Assembly (NCBI GenBank): GCA_001464695.1
Contig: LNDQ01000098.1
Span: 1 to 64,000, forward strand
From: Betaproteobacteria bacterium Ga0077523
Lineage (GTDB): Bacteria; Pseudomonadota; Gammaproteobacteria; Burkholderiales; Ga0077523
Direction: 5' to 3'
DNA: 64,000 nt
Part shown: one piece after another, positions 43,984 through 53,295 of the stretch
Numbering within the stretch: the stretch's first letter is position 1
Layout: each line of letters opens with the position of its first letter
Translations under genes and position numbers: made by a program
The notes under the pieces: generated by a model
Told to the model about the DNA's origin: nothing
What the model saw: the letters and a program-made list of their open reading frames with translations, nothing else
Database searches by the model: none

Positions 43984-45006
43984 ATGGACGACAACAAGAG
44001 CAAGGCGCTCGCGGCCGCCCTGTCGCAGATCGAAAAGCAGTTCGGCAAGGGCTCGATCATGAAACTGGGGGAACACGACGTCTCCCAGGACATCCAGGTC
44101 ATCTCGACCGGCTCTCTCGGCCTGGATCTGGCGCTCGGCATCGGTGGTTTACCCCGTGGCCGGATCGTCGAGATCTACGGGCCGGAATCGTCCGGCAAGA
44201 CCACACTCACCCTGCAGGTCATTGCCGAGGCGCAGAAGCTCGGCGGCACCGCTGCCTTCATCGACGCCGAACACGCTCTCGACCCGCAGTACGCCCGCAA
44301 GCTCGGGGTCAAGGTGGAAGATCTGCTGATTTCCCAGCCCGACAACGGCGAGCAGGCCCTGGAAATCGCCGACATGCTGGTGCGATCGGGTTCCGTCGAC
44401 ATCGTCGTGATCGACTCCGTGGCGGCGCTCACCCCGAAGGCGGAAATCGAAGGCGAGATGGGCGATCAACTGCCCGGCCTGCAAGCGCGCCTCATGTCCC
44501 AGGCGCTGCGTAAACTGACCGGCAACATCAAGCGTTCCAACACCATGGTCATCTTCATCAACCAGATCCGCATGAAGATCGGCGTGATGTTCGGCAATCC
44601 GGAAACCACCACGGGTGGCAATGCGCTCAAGTTCTATGCCTCGGTGCGACTCGACATCCGCCGTACCGGCGCCATCAAGAAGGGCGAAGAAGTGATCGGC
44701 AGCGAGACCCGCGTGAAGGTGGTGAAGAACAAGGTCGCCCCGCCGTTCCGGGTGGCCGACTTCGACATCCTCTACGGCGAGGGTATCTCGCGCGAAGGCG
44801 AGATCGTCGAGATGGGCGTCAATCATCGCATCGTCGAGAAATCCGGCGCCTGGTATGCCTACAAGGGCGACAAGATCGGCCAGGGCAAGGACAACGCCCG
44901 CGAATACCTCAAGGAACACCCGGACGTCGCGCAGGAGATCGAGGCCAGGATTCGCGAGGCTGCCGGCGTGATTGCGCCCGCACCGGCGCTCGCCGAGGCG
45001 GATTGA
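43984..45006 (+). CDS. recA: Recombinase RecA
   Basis: A 340-residue recombinase. Walker A is GPESSGKTT, Walker B is [18 protein letters not shown], loop 1 reads [18 protein letters not shown] and loop 2 [19 protein letters not shown]. It drives strand exchange and LexA cleavage. The ATG at 43984 gives the normal N-terminus ([22 protein letters not shown]). The recX start overlaps the stop (TTGA). Confidence 0.99.
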   Translation: MDDNKSKALAAALSQIEKQFGKGSIMKLGEHDVSQDIQVISTGSLGLDLALGIGGLPRGRIVEIYGPESSGKTTLTLQVIAEAQKLGGTAAFIDAEHALDPQYARKLGVKVEDLLISQPDNGEQALEIADMLVRSGSVDIVVIDSVAALTPKAEIEGEMGDQLPGLQARLMSQALRKLTGNIKRSNTMVIFINQIRMKIGVMFGNPETTTGGNALKFYASVRLDIRRTGAIKKGEEVIGSETRVKVVKNKVAPPFRVADFDILYGEGISREGEIVEMGVNHRIVEKSGAWYAYKGDKIGQGKDNAREYLKEHPDVAQEIEARIREAAGVIAPAPALAEAD

Positions 45007-45458
45007 GCGGCGAACCCACGCTGCGATCCCGGGCGGTGCGCATGCTCGCGCGCCGCGACTACGCTCGCGCCGAGTTGGCTGCCAAGCTGGCCACCCACGC
45101 CAGCGAGAACGACGATGTGCCGGCATTGCTCGATGAGCTGCAGTCCCTGGGTTTCCTGTCCGATGCGCGCTTCGCCGAGCAGCTTGCCCATCGCCATCGT
45201 GGCCGGCACGGTCCGCTCACCATCGAGCGCGAGTTGCGCCGCCGCGGCGTCGCCGACGATATCGTCGACACGACACTCGATGCCGCGCGCGCGACCGAAT
45301 ACGACGAGGCGCAGCGCGTGCTGCGCCGCAAGTTCGCGCAGGCACCCGCCAGCATGCAGGATTGGGCGAAGCAGGGTCGCTATCTCCAGACGCGCGGGTT
45401 CAGCCTGGACGTGATCCGCCGGCTGCTACGGGCCCCCATCGAGCAGGAGCTCGGCTAG
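45003..45458 (+). CDS. recX: Regulatory protein RecX
   Basis: A 151-residue helical-repeat inhibitor of RecA filaments. Family features: [61 protein letters not shown] and [16 protein letters not shown]. It starts at a TTG overlapping the recA stop, which keeps its synthesis below that of RecA. A family B repeat follows 4 bases after the stop. Confidence 0.95.
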   Translation: MSGEPTLRSRAVRMLARRDYARAELAAKLATHASENDDVPALLDELQSLGFLSDARFAEQLAHRHRGRHGPLTIERELRRRGVADDIVDTTLDAARATEYDEAQRVLRRKFAQAPASMQDWAKQGRYLQTRGFSLDVIRRLLRAPIEQELG

Positions 45459-45462
45459 AGGT

Positions 45463-45530
45463 GACTACCCCCCCGATAGGCCTGCGGCCTCTCCCCCCAG
45501 GGGGCCGGCCCGCTTGGGGCGGCCCGGCGC
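45463..45530. repeat. Family B repeat, copy 2
   Basis: Core ccccccgataggcctgcgg, then cctctccccccagggggcc and a right part (45513-45530) also present at 14204-14221. It lies between the recX stop and alaS. Confidence 0.8.
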
Positions 45531-45576
45531 GCGCCGTTCCCATTTCTTCCACCTTCGCATCGCATCCGTCATCCGT

Positions 45577-48168
45577 ATGAAAAGCAGCGAGATCCGCCAC
45601 CGTTTCCTCGAGTTCTTCCGCCGCAATGGCCACACCGTCGTGGCGTCCTCGCCGCTCGTGCCCGGCAACGATCCGACGTTGCTATTCACCAACGCCGGGA
45701 TGGTCCAGTTCAAGGACGTGTTCCTCGGCCAGGACAAGCGCGCCTATGTACGGGCGACCACGTCGCAGCGCTGCGTGCGTGCCGGCGGCAAGCACAACGA
45801 CCTCGAGAACGTCGGCTACACCGCGCGCCACCACACGTTCTTCGAGATGCTGGGCAACTTCAGCTTCGGCGACTACTTCAAGCGCGAGGCGATCGAATTC
45901 GCCTGGGGGTTCCTCACCAAGGAACTCGGCCTTCCCGCAGGTCGGCTCTGGATCACGGTGCACTCCGACGACGAGGGTGCCGAGAAGATCTGGCTGGAGG
46001 ACATCAAGGTGCCGAAGGAGCGGGTGATACGCATCCCCACCAGCGACAACTTCTGGCAGATGGGCGACACCGGTCCGTGCGGCTATTGCACCGAGATCTT
46101 CTACGACCACGGTCCTGACGTGGCGGGTGGCCCGCCCGGATCGCCCGACGCCGACGGCGATCGCTACATCGAGATCTGGAACCTCGTGTTCATGGAGTTC
46201 AATCGCGACGACAAGGGCGTGCTGAATCCGCTGCCGCGGCCGTCGGTGGACACCGGCATGGGGCTGGAGCGCATCAGCGCCGTGATGCAGGGCGTGCATT
46301 CCAACTACGACATCGATCTGTTCCAGGACCTGATCGGTGCGGCGGCACGGGCGACCGGCGCCGAGGATCTCGAGGACAACTCGCTCAAGGTCATCGCCGA
46401 TCACATCCGTGCGTGCAGCTTCCTCATCGTCGACGGTGTCATCCCCGGCAACGAAGGCCGCGGCTACGTGTTGCGGCGGATCATCCGCCGCGCCATCCGC
46501 CATGGGTACAAGCTGGGCTGCAAGCAGCCGTTCTTCCATACGCTGGTCGCCGAACTCGCCCGGGTCATGGGCGAGGCGTATCCGGAATTGCCGGCGGCGC
46601 GAGGCAAGGTCGAGCAGGTGCTGAAGCAGGAGGAAGAGCGCTTCGCGGAAACGCTCGAGCACGGCATGGCGGTCCTCGACGTGGCGCTCAAGAAGGAAGA
46701 CCGCATGCTCGACGGCTCCACGGTCTTCAAGCTCTACGACACCTACGGCTTCCCGCTCGATCTCACGGCGGACATCGCGCGCGAGCGCGGCTTCACGGTG
46801 GACTTCGCGGGCTTCGAGGCCGAGATGGGCCAGCAGCGCGAACGTGCGCGCGCGGCCTCCAAGTTCACCATGCAGTCGGGCGTGGAATACCGCGGCCAGC
46901 CGACCGAATTCCATGGCTACGAGCTGCTGAAGCTCGAAGCGCAGATCCTCGCCATCTACAAGGATGGCTCGTCGGTGCCTGCCATCGAGGCCGGCGAGAG
47001 CGGTGTGATCGTGCTGGATCGCACGCCCTTCTACGCGGAATCGGGCGGCCAGGTGGGTGATGCGGGCGAACTCGTGTCAGGTCACGGTGCCTTCGAGGTG
47101 GAGGACACGCAGAAGATCCAGGCCGAAGTGTTCGGGCACAAGGGCCGCCTCGATACCGGGCGGCTGGCGGTAGGCGATCGCGTGACGGCCCAGGTCAATG
47201 CAGCTCTGCGGCAACGGGCCGCGTACAACCATTCGGCCACCCACCTCATGCACGCTGCGCTGCGCCAGGTGCTGGGGCATCACGTCACGCAGAAAGGCTC
47301 GCTGGTGGACGCGCACCACACGCGCTTCGACTTCAGTCATTCCGCGCCGATGACACCGCAAGAGATCGCGCAGGTGGAAACGCTGGTCAACCGAGAGATC
47401 CGGCACAACGTGCCGGTGGAAGCGCGCCTGATGAAGTACGACGATGCGATCAAGGCCGGTGCCATGGCGCTGTTCGGCGAGAAGTACGGCGACGAGGTAC
47501 GGGTGATCGGCATGGGCGCGTTCTCCACCGAACTGTGTGGCGGCACCCACGTGCGGCGCAGCGGCGACATCGGGTTCTTCAAGATCGTCTCCGAGACCGG
47601 CGTGGCGGCGGGCATCCGGCGCATCGAGGCGATCACGGCGGATTCGGCGCTGGCCTGGGCACAGTCGCAGGAGCAGCAGCTCGCCGAAATCGCGGTCACG
47701 CTGAAGGCGCCGCAGCAGGAGATCGGCGTCAAGCTCTCGCAGATCGTCGACAACGTGAAGGCGCTGGAAAAGGAACTGGCGCGGCTCAAGTCGAAGCTCG
47801 CTTCGTCCCAGGGCGATGACCTGGCGAATCAAGTGGCCGAGGTGAAGGGCGTGAAAGTGCTGGCGGCGCGCATGGACGGTGCCGACGCGAAGGCGCTACG
47901 CGAGACTGTGGACAAGTTGAAGGACAAATTGAAGTCGGTCGCGATCGTGTTGGGCAGCGTCGAGGGCGACAAGGTGACCTTGATTGCAGGCGTCACATCC
48001 GATCTCATCGCAAAGGTGAAGGCGGGAGAACTCGTCGGCCACATCGCCGGGCAGGTGGGCGGAAAGGGCGGCGGGCGGCCGGACATGGCGCAGGGCGGCG
48101 GTACCGAGCCGGCGAAGCTGGAGGCGGCTTTGGCGTCCGTCGCGGAGTGGGTCGGAGGACGCCTGTAG
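45577..48168 (+). CDS. alaS: Alanyl-tRNA synthetase
   Basis: An 863-residue class II synthetase. The N-terminal catalytic core includes [22 protein letters not shown] and [19 protein letters not shown]; the editing domain has [12 protein letters not shown] and [13 protein letters not shown] with the zinc ligands; the C-terminal DHHA1 domain holds the Gly-rich [18 protein letters not shown] segment. The ATG at 45577 is followed by [13 protein letters not shown], the standard N-terminus. recA-recX-alaS is a widely conserved order. Confidence 0.98.
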   Translation: MKSSEIRHRFLEFFRRNGHTVVASSPLVPGNDPTLLFTNAGMVQFKDVFLGQDKRAYVRATTSQRCVRAGGKHNDLENVGYTARHHTFFEMLGNFSFGDYFKREAIEFAWGFLTKELGLPAGRLWITVHSDDEGAEKIWLEDIKVPKERVIRIPTSDNFWQMGDTGPCGYCTEIFYDHGPDVAGGPPGSPDADGDRYIEIWNLVFMEFNRDDKGVLNPLPRPSVDTGMGLERISAVMQGVHSNYDIDLFQDLIGAAARATGAEDLEDNSLKVIADHIRACSFLIVDGVIPGNEGRGYVLRRIIRRAIRHGYKLGCKQPFFHTLVAELARVMGEAYPELPAARGKVEQVLKQEEERFAETLEHGMAVLDVALKKEDRMLDGSTVFKLYDTYGFPLDLTADIARERGFTVDFAGFEAEMGQQRERARAASKFTMQSGVEYRGQPTEFHGYELLKLEAQILAIYKDGSSVPAIEAGESGVIVLDRTPFYAESGGQVGDAGELVSGHGAFEVEDTQKIQAEVFGHKGRLDTGRLAVGDRVTAQVNAALRQRAAYNHSATHLMHAALRQVLGHHVTQKGSLVDAHHTRFDFSHSAPMTPQEIAQVETLVNREIRHNVPVEARLMKYDDAIKAGAMALFGEKYGDEVRVIGMGAFSTELCGGTHVRRSGDIGFFKIVSETGVAAGIRRIEAITADSALAWAQSQEQQLAEIAVTLKAPQQEIGVKLSQIVDNVKALEKELARLKSKLASSQGDDLANQVAEVKGVKVLAARMDGADAKALRETVDKLKDKLKSVAIVLGSVEGDKVTLIAGVTSDLIAKVKAGELVGHIAGQVGGKGGGRPDMAQGGGTEPAKLEAALASVAEWVGGRL

Positions 48169-48245
48169 AGCGAAGGTAGACCGGCTTCCCCTCGCAGGCA
48201 GCGAAGTAATGCCCCGGAATTGGCGTCACCACTGGAGGACACGGG

Positions 48246-48272
48246 GTTTCCTTCGCTTCCTTCGCGGTGATG
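48246..48272. repeat. Half-site related to family D repeat
   Basis: tttccttcgcttccttcgcgg resembles the right arm of the inverted repeat at 30016-30033 with a few changes; there is no matching left arm nearby. It is in the 196-base gap between alaS and the SRPBCC gene. Confidence 0.45.
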
Positions 48273-48364
48273 GTTTTTTCAAGACGACATCGGGCTTGTC
48301 GATCGCAGACCACGGAAGGCGCGGCAGTCCGCGCCGCATCAATCCATTTTCCCGGGGAGAAATC

Positions 48365-48889
48365 ATGAACAGAAGGACGGTTGTCACCATGTTGGCCACG
48401 CTGCTTGCGCTGCCCGCGTTTGCGGTTGCGCAGGACAAGGAGTTGTCGACGACGCAGACGATCCATATCAAGGCGTCACCGGACGAGGTCTGGGCGTACG
48501 CCGGCGATTTCGGCGGCATTGCCCGCTGGTTCACCGCGACCGCGGCGAGCCGGCTGGTGCTCCGGTCGAAGAACGAGGAAGGTGCCATCCGCGAGCTCCT
48601 GCGCGGCAACGGGACCAAGGTGCGTGAAAAGCTGGTCGAGTACGACCCGGGTCGCATGACGATGACCTACACCTACGTGGACGGGCAGGTGCTCGCCAAG
48701 GATTATTTCGCGACGATGGAAGTGAAGGCTTCGGGCAATGGCGAATCCGACGTCGTGTGGACCGGCCGGTTCAAGCTGCTCGACGATCGGCCGGAAGGTC
48801 AGGACGAGGCGGCGCTGGTGGCGCTCTACGCCGGCATCTATCAGCGCGGCCTAGCCATGCTGAAGGCGAAGGTCGAGACGGAAGAGTAG
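48365..48889 (+). CDS. Secreted SRPBCC (START/Bet v1-like) protein
   Basis: A 174-residue protein with a signal peptide (residues 1-22, cleavage at AVAQ). The mature part follows polyketide cyclase/dehydrase-like proteins of the SRPBCC fold: TIHIKASPDEVWAYAGDFGGIARWF at the N-terminus, a curved sheet and a long C-terminal helix (LVALYAGIYQRGLAMLKAKVE). These form hydrophobic ligand pockets; no ligand can be assigned. Ribosome site ccggggaga precedes the ATG. It is convergent with the EAL-HDOD gene across a family A repeat. Confidence 0.85.
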   Translation: MNRRTVVTMLATLLALPAFAVAQDKELSTTQTIHIKASPDEVWAYAGDFGGIARWFTATAASRLVLRSKNEEGAIRELLRGNGTKVREKLVEYDPGRMTMTYTYVDGQVLAKDYFATMEVKASGNGESDVVWTGRFKLLDDRPEGQDEAALVALYAGIYQRGLAMLKAKVETEE

Positions 48890-48924
48890 GGCGGCGCTTT
48901 TCCCGTTACTGCTTCGGGAAGCCC

Positions 48925-49013
48925 GCCCCCATCCCCCGCCTTCCCCCACGTTTCACGTGGGGGAAGGAGCGCACTCCCTCCCCCATCGCAGATGGGGGGG
49001 TTAGGGTGGGGGC
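48925..49013. repeat. Family A palindromic repeat, copy 6
   Basis: Hairpin ccttcccccacgt ttc acgtgggggaagg, spacer agcgcact, hairpin ccctcccccatc gca gatggggg, then ttagggtgggggc. The stem tips (acgt/acgt and atc/gat) differ from other copies but remain paired. It lies between convergent genes. Confidence 0.88.
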
Positions 49014-49050
49014 AAGAAGTACCTCGAGCGGTGACGACCGCCATTGCCGC

Positions 49051-50298
49051 TCAGCCGGCCGGCGTCTCTCCGATCCGGTTGGCCCAGTCGATCGCTTCGA
49101 CGTAGGCGGCGTTGACGCGGCTCGCGTCGAGAAACGGCCGGCTGTCGAGCATGGCCGCGATGGCGTCGGCGTCGGTCTGCTCCACCAGTTCCGTGAGGCG
49201 CAGCATGTCGCCGAGCGTGCCGTTGCGTTCCAGCAGCGCCGCACGGACATCCTCGGGCACCGGCAGTGTCTTCAGCACTTCGGTGAGTGGGATGCCGAGC
49301 AGCGCGCTCACCAGTGACAGGATGCCGGTCAGGAACGCGCGCTCGCGAACTTCGTTGCCAGCACCGGTCCAGATGGCGGCGAGCTGTTCCATCATGCGTC
49401 CGCGCGTGGCGGCGAGCACCAGCAGCGGGCTGGGAAACTTCGCGTCGGACGAACTGGAGATCGCGTACATCAGCAACTGCAGCCACCGCTGCAGCTGACT
49501 GCGCCCCAACAGCACCAGCGCCTGGGACAGCGATGTGATCCTGGTCCTGCCGCCCACAGCCACCGAGTTCACCAGCCGCAACAGCGTCAGCGAAAGATCC
49601 GGGTTCTGCCGGAAGACCTGTTCGATCTCCGGTGTGTCGGCATCCACCAGCACGAGTCCGAGCAGTCGCATGATCGCGGACTCAGCGTGGGACAGCCGCT
49701 TGCCGGTGATGATGGTGGGGCGGGCGAAGTAGTAGCCCTGGAACAGCTGGTAGCCCAGGCCCACGCACAGATCCACCTGTGCGCGCGAGTCCACCTTCTC
49801 GGCGAGCAGCCGCACCGGCCAGCGCTTGAGCCGTTCGGTGATGCGGCGGATCTGCGCTGGGTCGAGGCCCTGCACGTCCACTTTCACGACGTCGACCACG
49901 CCGAGCGCGTCGGCGTACTTCTCCTCCTCGCCCAGGTAGTCGTCGAGCGCCAGCGTGAAGCCCATGGCCTTCAACTCCTTGAGGCGCTCGACCAGGGGCG
50001 CATTCACCTCCACCGTCTCGAGCAGTTCGAGCACCACCCGCTCCTTCGGCAGCAGCTCGATCACGTCGCTCATGATGAGCGGGGCGGACAGGTTGATGTA
50101 GCCCACGTAGCGCCCCAGCACGTGGTCCACGCCCATCTCCGAGAACGCGTGGTTGATCACGGTGGCCGAGGCCAGCAGGTCGTCCTCGATTTGCGCACCG
50201 TTCACATGGCTCGAGCGGAACAGCAGCTCGAAGCCGGCGAGGTTCTGCTCGCGATCGAGGATGGGCTGGCGCCCGAGAAACAGTTCCTGTGCCGGCAT
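49051..50298 (-). CDS. EAL-HDOD signalling protein (YuxH type)
   Basis: A 415-residue cytoplasmic protein. Residues 5-205 form an EAL-fold domain in which the signature is ELL (GFELLFRSS) and the DDFGTGYSS motif is replaced by LALDDYLGEEE; catalytic activity on c-di-GMP is therefore unlikely. Residues 210-400 form an HDOD domain (NPDLSLTLLRLVNSVAVGGRTRITSLSQALVLLGRSQLQRWL). YuxH/CdgJ-like proteins act in motility and signalling without a known enzymatic reaction. The ATG at 50298 gives the family start (AQELFLGRQPILDRE). A run of hairpins precedes it at 50333-50463. Confidence 0.92.
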   Translation of the reverse strand: MPAQELFLGRQPILDREQNLAGFELLFRSSHVNGAQIEDDLLASATVINHAFSEMGVDHVLGRYVGYINLSAPLIMSDVIELLPKERVVLELLETVEVNAPLVERLKELKAMGFTLALDDYLGEEEKYADALGVVDVVKVDVQGLDPAQIRRITERLKRWPVRLLAEKVDSRAQVDLCVGLGYQLFQGYYFARPTIITGKRLSHAESAIMRLLGLVLVDADTPEIEQVFRQNPDLSLTLLRLVNSVAVGGRTRITSLSQALVLLGRSQLQRWLQLLMYAISSSSDAKFPSPLLVLAATRGRMMEQLAAIWTGAGNEVRERAFLTGILSLVSALLGIPLTEVLKTLPVPEDVRAALLERNGTLGDMLRLTELVEQTDADAIAAMLDSRPFLDASRVNAAYVEAIDWANRIGETPAG

Positions 50299-50332
50299 GC
50301 GCGGTGGCGCGCTTTCAGCCCTCGCCGGCCTG

Positions 50333-50392
50333 CCATCGGCCGGAGGCCGATGGCCAACGGCCAGCACAGACAGTCCGCAGGGACTGTCTGTG
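50333..50392. repeat. Two adjacent perfect hairpins upstream of the EAL-HDOD gene
   Basis: ccatcggcc / ggccgatgg (50333-50341, 50345-50353, loop gga) and cacagacagtcc / ggactgtctgtg (50365-50376, 50381-50392, loop gcag). They directly adjoin a family B repeat, giving a compound palindromic island between manB and the EAL-HDOD gene. Confidence 0.7.
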
Positions 50393-50401
50393 TCCGGCCT
50401 C

Positions 50402-50463
50402 AGCCCGCAAGAGGGCTGGCCCCCTGGGGGGAGAGGCCGCAAGGCCTATCGGGGGGGACATCA
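50402..50463 (-). repeat. Family B repeat, copy 3, inverted
   Basis: Read on the minus strand: ccccccgataggccttgcgg then cctctccccccagggggcc. It starts 2 to 3 bases after the stop codon of the phosphomannomutase gene, as the other copies do after their upstream genes. Confidence 0.8.
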
Positions 50464-50465
50464 CC

Positions 50466-51839
50466 TTAGTACGGCAACTTGGCGTCAGGGGCTGCCGCGA
50501 GGATGGCTTTGCGGAAATCGGCCTGGATGCGCGCGAGTGCCTGGGCATTCTCGGCTTCGAAGCGCAGGACCACCACCGGCGTGGTGTTGGACGACCGGGC
50601 GAGACCGAAACCGTCGGGGTACTCCACCCGCAGGCCATCGATGGTGATGACCTCGGAGGCGCCCTCGAAACGCGCGTTCTTCTGCAGGCGCTCGATCAGC
50701 GCATAGTTCTCGCCTTCGTTGAGCTTGATCTGCAGTTCCGGCGTGTTGACAGAGTCCGGCAGGGACTCGAGCGGCTTGCTCACGTCAGCCACGCGCGAGA
50801 GGATCTCGAGCAGGCGCGCACCGGCGTAGAGACCATCGTCGAAACCGTACCAGCGTTCCTTGAAGAAGATGTGACCGCTCATCTCGCCGGCAAGCGGTGC
50901 GCCGGTTTCTTTCAGCTTTGCCTTGATGAGCGAGTGGCCGGTCTTCCACATGAGCGGAACGCCGCCGCGCTCGCGAATCCATGGGAACAGGTTGCGCGTG
51001 CACTTCACGTCGAAGATGATCTGCGCGCCGGGATTGCGCGTGAGCACGTCGGCCGCGAACAGCATCAGCTGTCGATCGGGAAAGATGATCTTGCCGTGCT
51101 TGGTGACCACGCCGAGCCGGTCGCCGTCGCCGTCGAAGGCGAAGCCCAGATCGCCCGCACCCTTCAACGCTTCGATGATGTCCTCGAGGTTCTCGGGCTG
51201 CGAGGGATCGGGGTGGTGGTTGGGAAAGGTGCCATCCACCTCGCAGAACATCTCGGTCACCTTGCAACCCATGCGACGGTAGAGCTCCGGGGCAAAGGCA
51301 CCGGCGATGCCATTGCCCGCGTCGACGATGAGATCGATGGGGCGGGCGAGCTTCACGTCGCCCACGACGCGCTGCAGGTAGGCTTCCTTCACGTCGTCGG
51401 TGCGATAGGTGCCGGCACCGGATGCGAGATCAGCGCGCTCGATCCGCTCGCGCAGGCCCTGGATGGCGGCGCCGGCGAGCGCTTCACCCGCGATCATCAT
51501 CTTGAGGCCGTTGTACTCGGGCGGATTGTGGCTGCCCGTCACCATGACCCCCGACTGGGTTCCGAGGTGGTAGGCGGCGAAGTACAGCATCGGAGTCGTG
51601 ACGCGGCCCACGTCGACGACGTTGACGCCGGCGGCACGCAGCCCTCGCGCCAGGGCGTCGCACAACTCCGGGCCCGACAGGCGCCCATCCCGTCCGATGG
51701 CAACGCTCGGCGTGCCGCGCTTCAGCGCTTCGGTCCCGAACGCGCGGCCGATCTGCTCGACCACCGTTGGCGTCAGCGTGCGGCCGACGACGCCGCGGAT
51801 GTCGTAGGCCTTGAAGATCTCGTGGGGGACGGCAGGCAT
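50466..51839 (-). CDS. manB: Phosphomannomutase/phosphoglucomutase (AlgC/ManB type)
   Basis: A 457-residue alpha-D-phosphohexomutase. It has FKAYDIRG at the N-terminus, the phosphoserine loop VTGSHNPPEYNG (Ser103), the Mg loop FDGDGDRLGV, the sugar-binding GEMSGHIFF and the C-terminal phosphate-binding RSSNTTPVVVLRFEA. It interconverts hexose-6-phosphate and hexose-1-phosphate for LPS and exopolysaccharide precursors. It is transcribed away from the waaF-ilvE group but in the same direction, 32 bases past the YheT gene, so it may end that operon. Confidence 0.96.
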   Translation of the reverse strand: MPAVPHEIFKAYDIRGVVGRTLTPTVVEQIGRAFGTEALKRGTPSVAIGRDGRLSGPELCDALARGLRAAGVNVVDVGRVTTPMLYFAAYHLGTQSGVMVTGSHNPPEYNGLKMMIAGEALAGAAIQGLRERIERADLASGAGTYRTDDVKEAYLQRVVGDVKLARPIDLIVDAGNGIAGAFAPELYRRMGCKVTEMFCEVDGTFPNHHPDPSQPENLEDIIEALKGAGDLGFAFDGDGDRLGVVTKHGKIIFPDRQLMLFAADVLTRNPGAQIIFDVKCTRNLFPWIRERGGVPLMWKTGHSLIKAKLKETGAPLAGEMSGHIFFKERWYGFDDGLYAGARLLEILSRVADVSKPLESLPDSVNTPELQIKLNEGENYALIERLQKNARFEGASEVITIDGLRVEYPDGFGLARSSNTTPVVVLRFEAENAQALARIQADFRKAILAAAPDAKLPY

Positions 51840-51871
51840 GGTCGTTACCGGCAGGAACCTGGAAGTCGCGA

Positions 51872-52873
51872 TTATCCCATCGCCGGCGGTTCGATGGACA
51901 CCGGTCCGGCCACCGCACGGCGCGCGGACGCTTCGAAGAACTCGATGAGCCGCTCCGGCAGCCAGCGAAGATGGCCTGGAAACGAACCGGCGACGAAGCC
52001 CACGTGCCCGCCGGTATCCGGTTGTTCCAGGATGATGCTGTCGGAGAGCTCATGGGGTCCGGGTAGATGGGCTGCCGGCAGGAACGGATCGTTGCGTGCG
52101 CTGAGGATGAGTGTCGGCACGGTGATGCGCACGAGATCTGGTTTGCTGCTCGCTCGGGTCCAGTAGTCGAGCACACCCCGGTACCCGTGCGCGGGGGCGG
52201 TGTACAGATCGTCGAAGGCGTCGAAATCGCGGGCAGCCTGCATCGCTGTGCGATCGAACAATTCGGGGAAGCGTTCGAGCTTGGCGAGCGCCTTCGGCTT
52301 CAGGGTGCGAAGGAACTCGCGTGTGTACAGGCGATTGAAGCCGCGTCGCAGCGCTGCGCCGGCCGCGACCAGATCGAGGGGCGGACACACTGCAGCCGCT
52401 GCGCGCACACGGGCACCGGCATTCGCCCCTTCGCGTCCGAGCCATTTGAGCAGCGCGTTGCCGCCCAGCGATACGCCGGCGACGAATGGCGGCACGGATT
52501 CGCCTGCAGCGACCTGCCCGAGGATGCGATCGATCTCGTCCGCATCGCCGGAATGGTAGGCGCGCGCGAGGCGGTTCGGCGCACCGCTGCAGCCGCGGAA
52601 ATGCGGAATCACGCCTCGCCAGCCCCGGCCTGCGAGCGCATGCATCAGTGCTGTCGCATAGTGACTCTGCGAACTGCCTTCGAGGCCATGGAACAGCACC
52701 ACGAGCGGTGCATCGGCGGGTCCGTCGAGGTGATCGAAGTCGATGAAATCACCGTCCGGCGCTTCCCAGCGGGAGCGGCGATAGGGCGGCGCGGCACGGC
52801 GCAGGGCGACGGCCCCGTAGATGGTCTGCAGGTGGCGGCCGGGCAGCCACCAGGGCGCGCGGTACGAGCTCAA
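51872..52873 (-). CDS. YheT-family alpha/beta hydrolase
   Basis: A 333-residue hydrolase of the YheT/ABHD1 family. FHGLEGSSQSHYATAL is the family oxyanion region, the nucleophile is Ser135 in GVSLGGNALL, Asp is in SARNDPFLPA and His in DTGGHVGFV. It starts with YRAPWWLPGRHLQTIYG, characteristic of the group. The start is a TTG at 52873 overlapping the upstream NTF2-like stop (TTGA). The substrate is unknown, probably an ester or lipid. Confidence 0.93.
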   Translation of the reverse strand: MSSYRAPWWLPGRHLQTIYGAVALRRAAPPYRRSRWEAPDGDFIDFDHLDGPADAPLVVLFHGLEGSSQSHYATALMHALAGRGWRGVIPHFRGCSGAPNRLARAYHSGDADEIDRILGQVAAGESVPPFVAGVSLGGNALLKWLGREGANAGARVRAAAAVCPPLDLVAAGAALRRGFNRLYTREFLRTLKPKALAKLERFPELFDRTAMQAARDFDAFDDLYTAPAHGYRGVLDYWTRASSKPDLVRITVPTLILSARNDPFLPAAHLPGPHELSDSIILEQPDTGGHVGFVAGSFPGHLRWLPERLIEFFEASARRAVAGPVSIEPPAMG

Positions 52874-53295
52874 TGCAACGTCGGCGCTTCGTCTTCCGGT
52901 TCGTCGTCGATCGCGGCGGGCGTGGAAGCGTGATGCATCCAGAGCCGCCAGCCGTCGGCAGTGGCGACGTAGATGTTGGTCGCGATGACGGGTCCGGCTT
53001 CGCCGGCCACCCCGGCCACCGCCACGTACTCGTACAGGCTGTGCACCGTCGTCTGGCCGGCGCGCGTGGCGCGCAGATCGGTGATGCGAAACCGCAGGCG
53101 GCGCCCGCCGGCGAATATCTGCCGCCAGGATTCGCGCACTTCGGCGGGGCCCGACAGGCGGATGCTGCCGGGATGGATGCAGACGATGCTGTCGTCATCG
53201 ACCCACACGGCCATCATCGCCTCGAGGTCGCCGCTCTCGAACGCAGCGTAGAAGGCGGCCTCGGCTGCTTCCGGGGTGTCGAAGTCACGTGCCAT
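52870..53295 (-). CDS. NTF2-like (SnoaL/DUF4440-type) protein
   Basis: A 141-residue single-domain protein with the cone-shaped NTF2 fold. AAEAAFYAAFESGDLEAMMAVWVDDDSIVCIHPGS is the classical N-terminal pattern, followed by VRESWRQIFAG and the TNIYVATADGWRLWMHHAS sheet. Such proteins bind small ligands or act as ketosteroid-isomerase-like enzymes. It overlaps waaF by 11 bases upstream and the YheT gene by 4 bases downstream. Confidence 0.9.
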   Translation of the reverse strand: MARDFDTPEAAEAAFYAAFESGDLEAMMAVWVDDDSIVCIHPGSIRLSGPAEVRESWRQIFAGGRRLRFRITDLRATRAGQTTVHSLYEYVAVAGVAGEAGPVIATNIYVATADGWRLWMHHASTPAAIDDEPEDEAPTLH

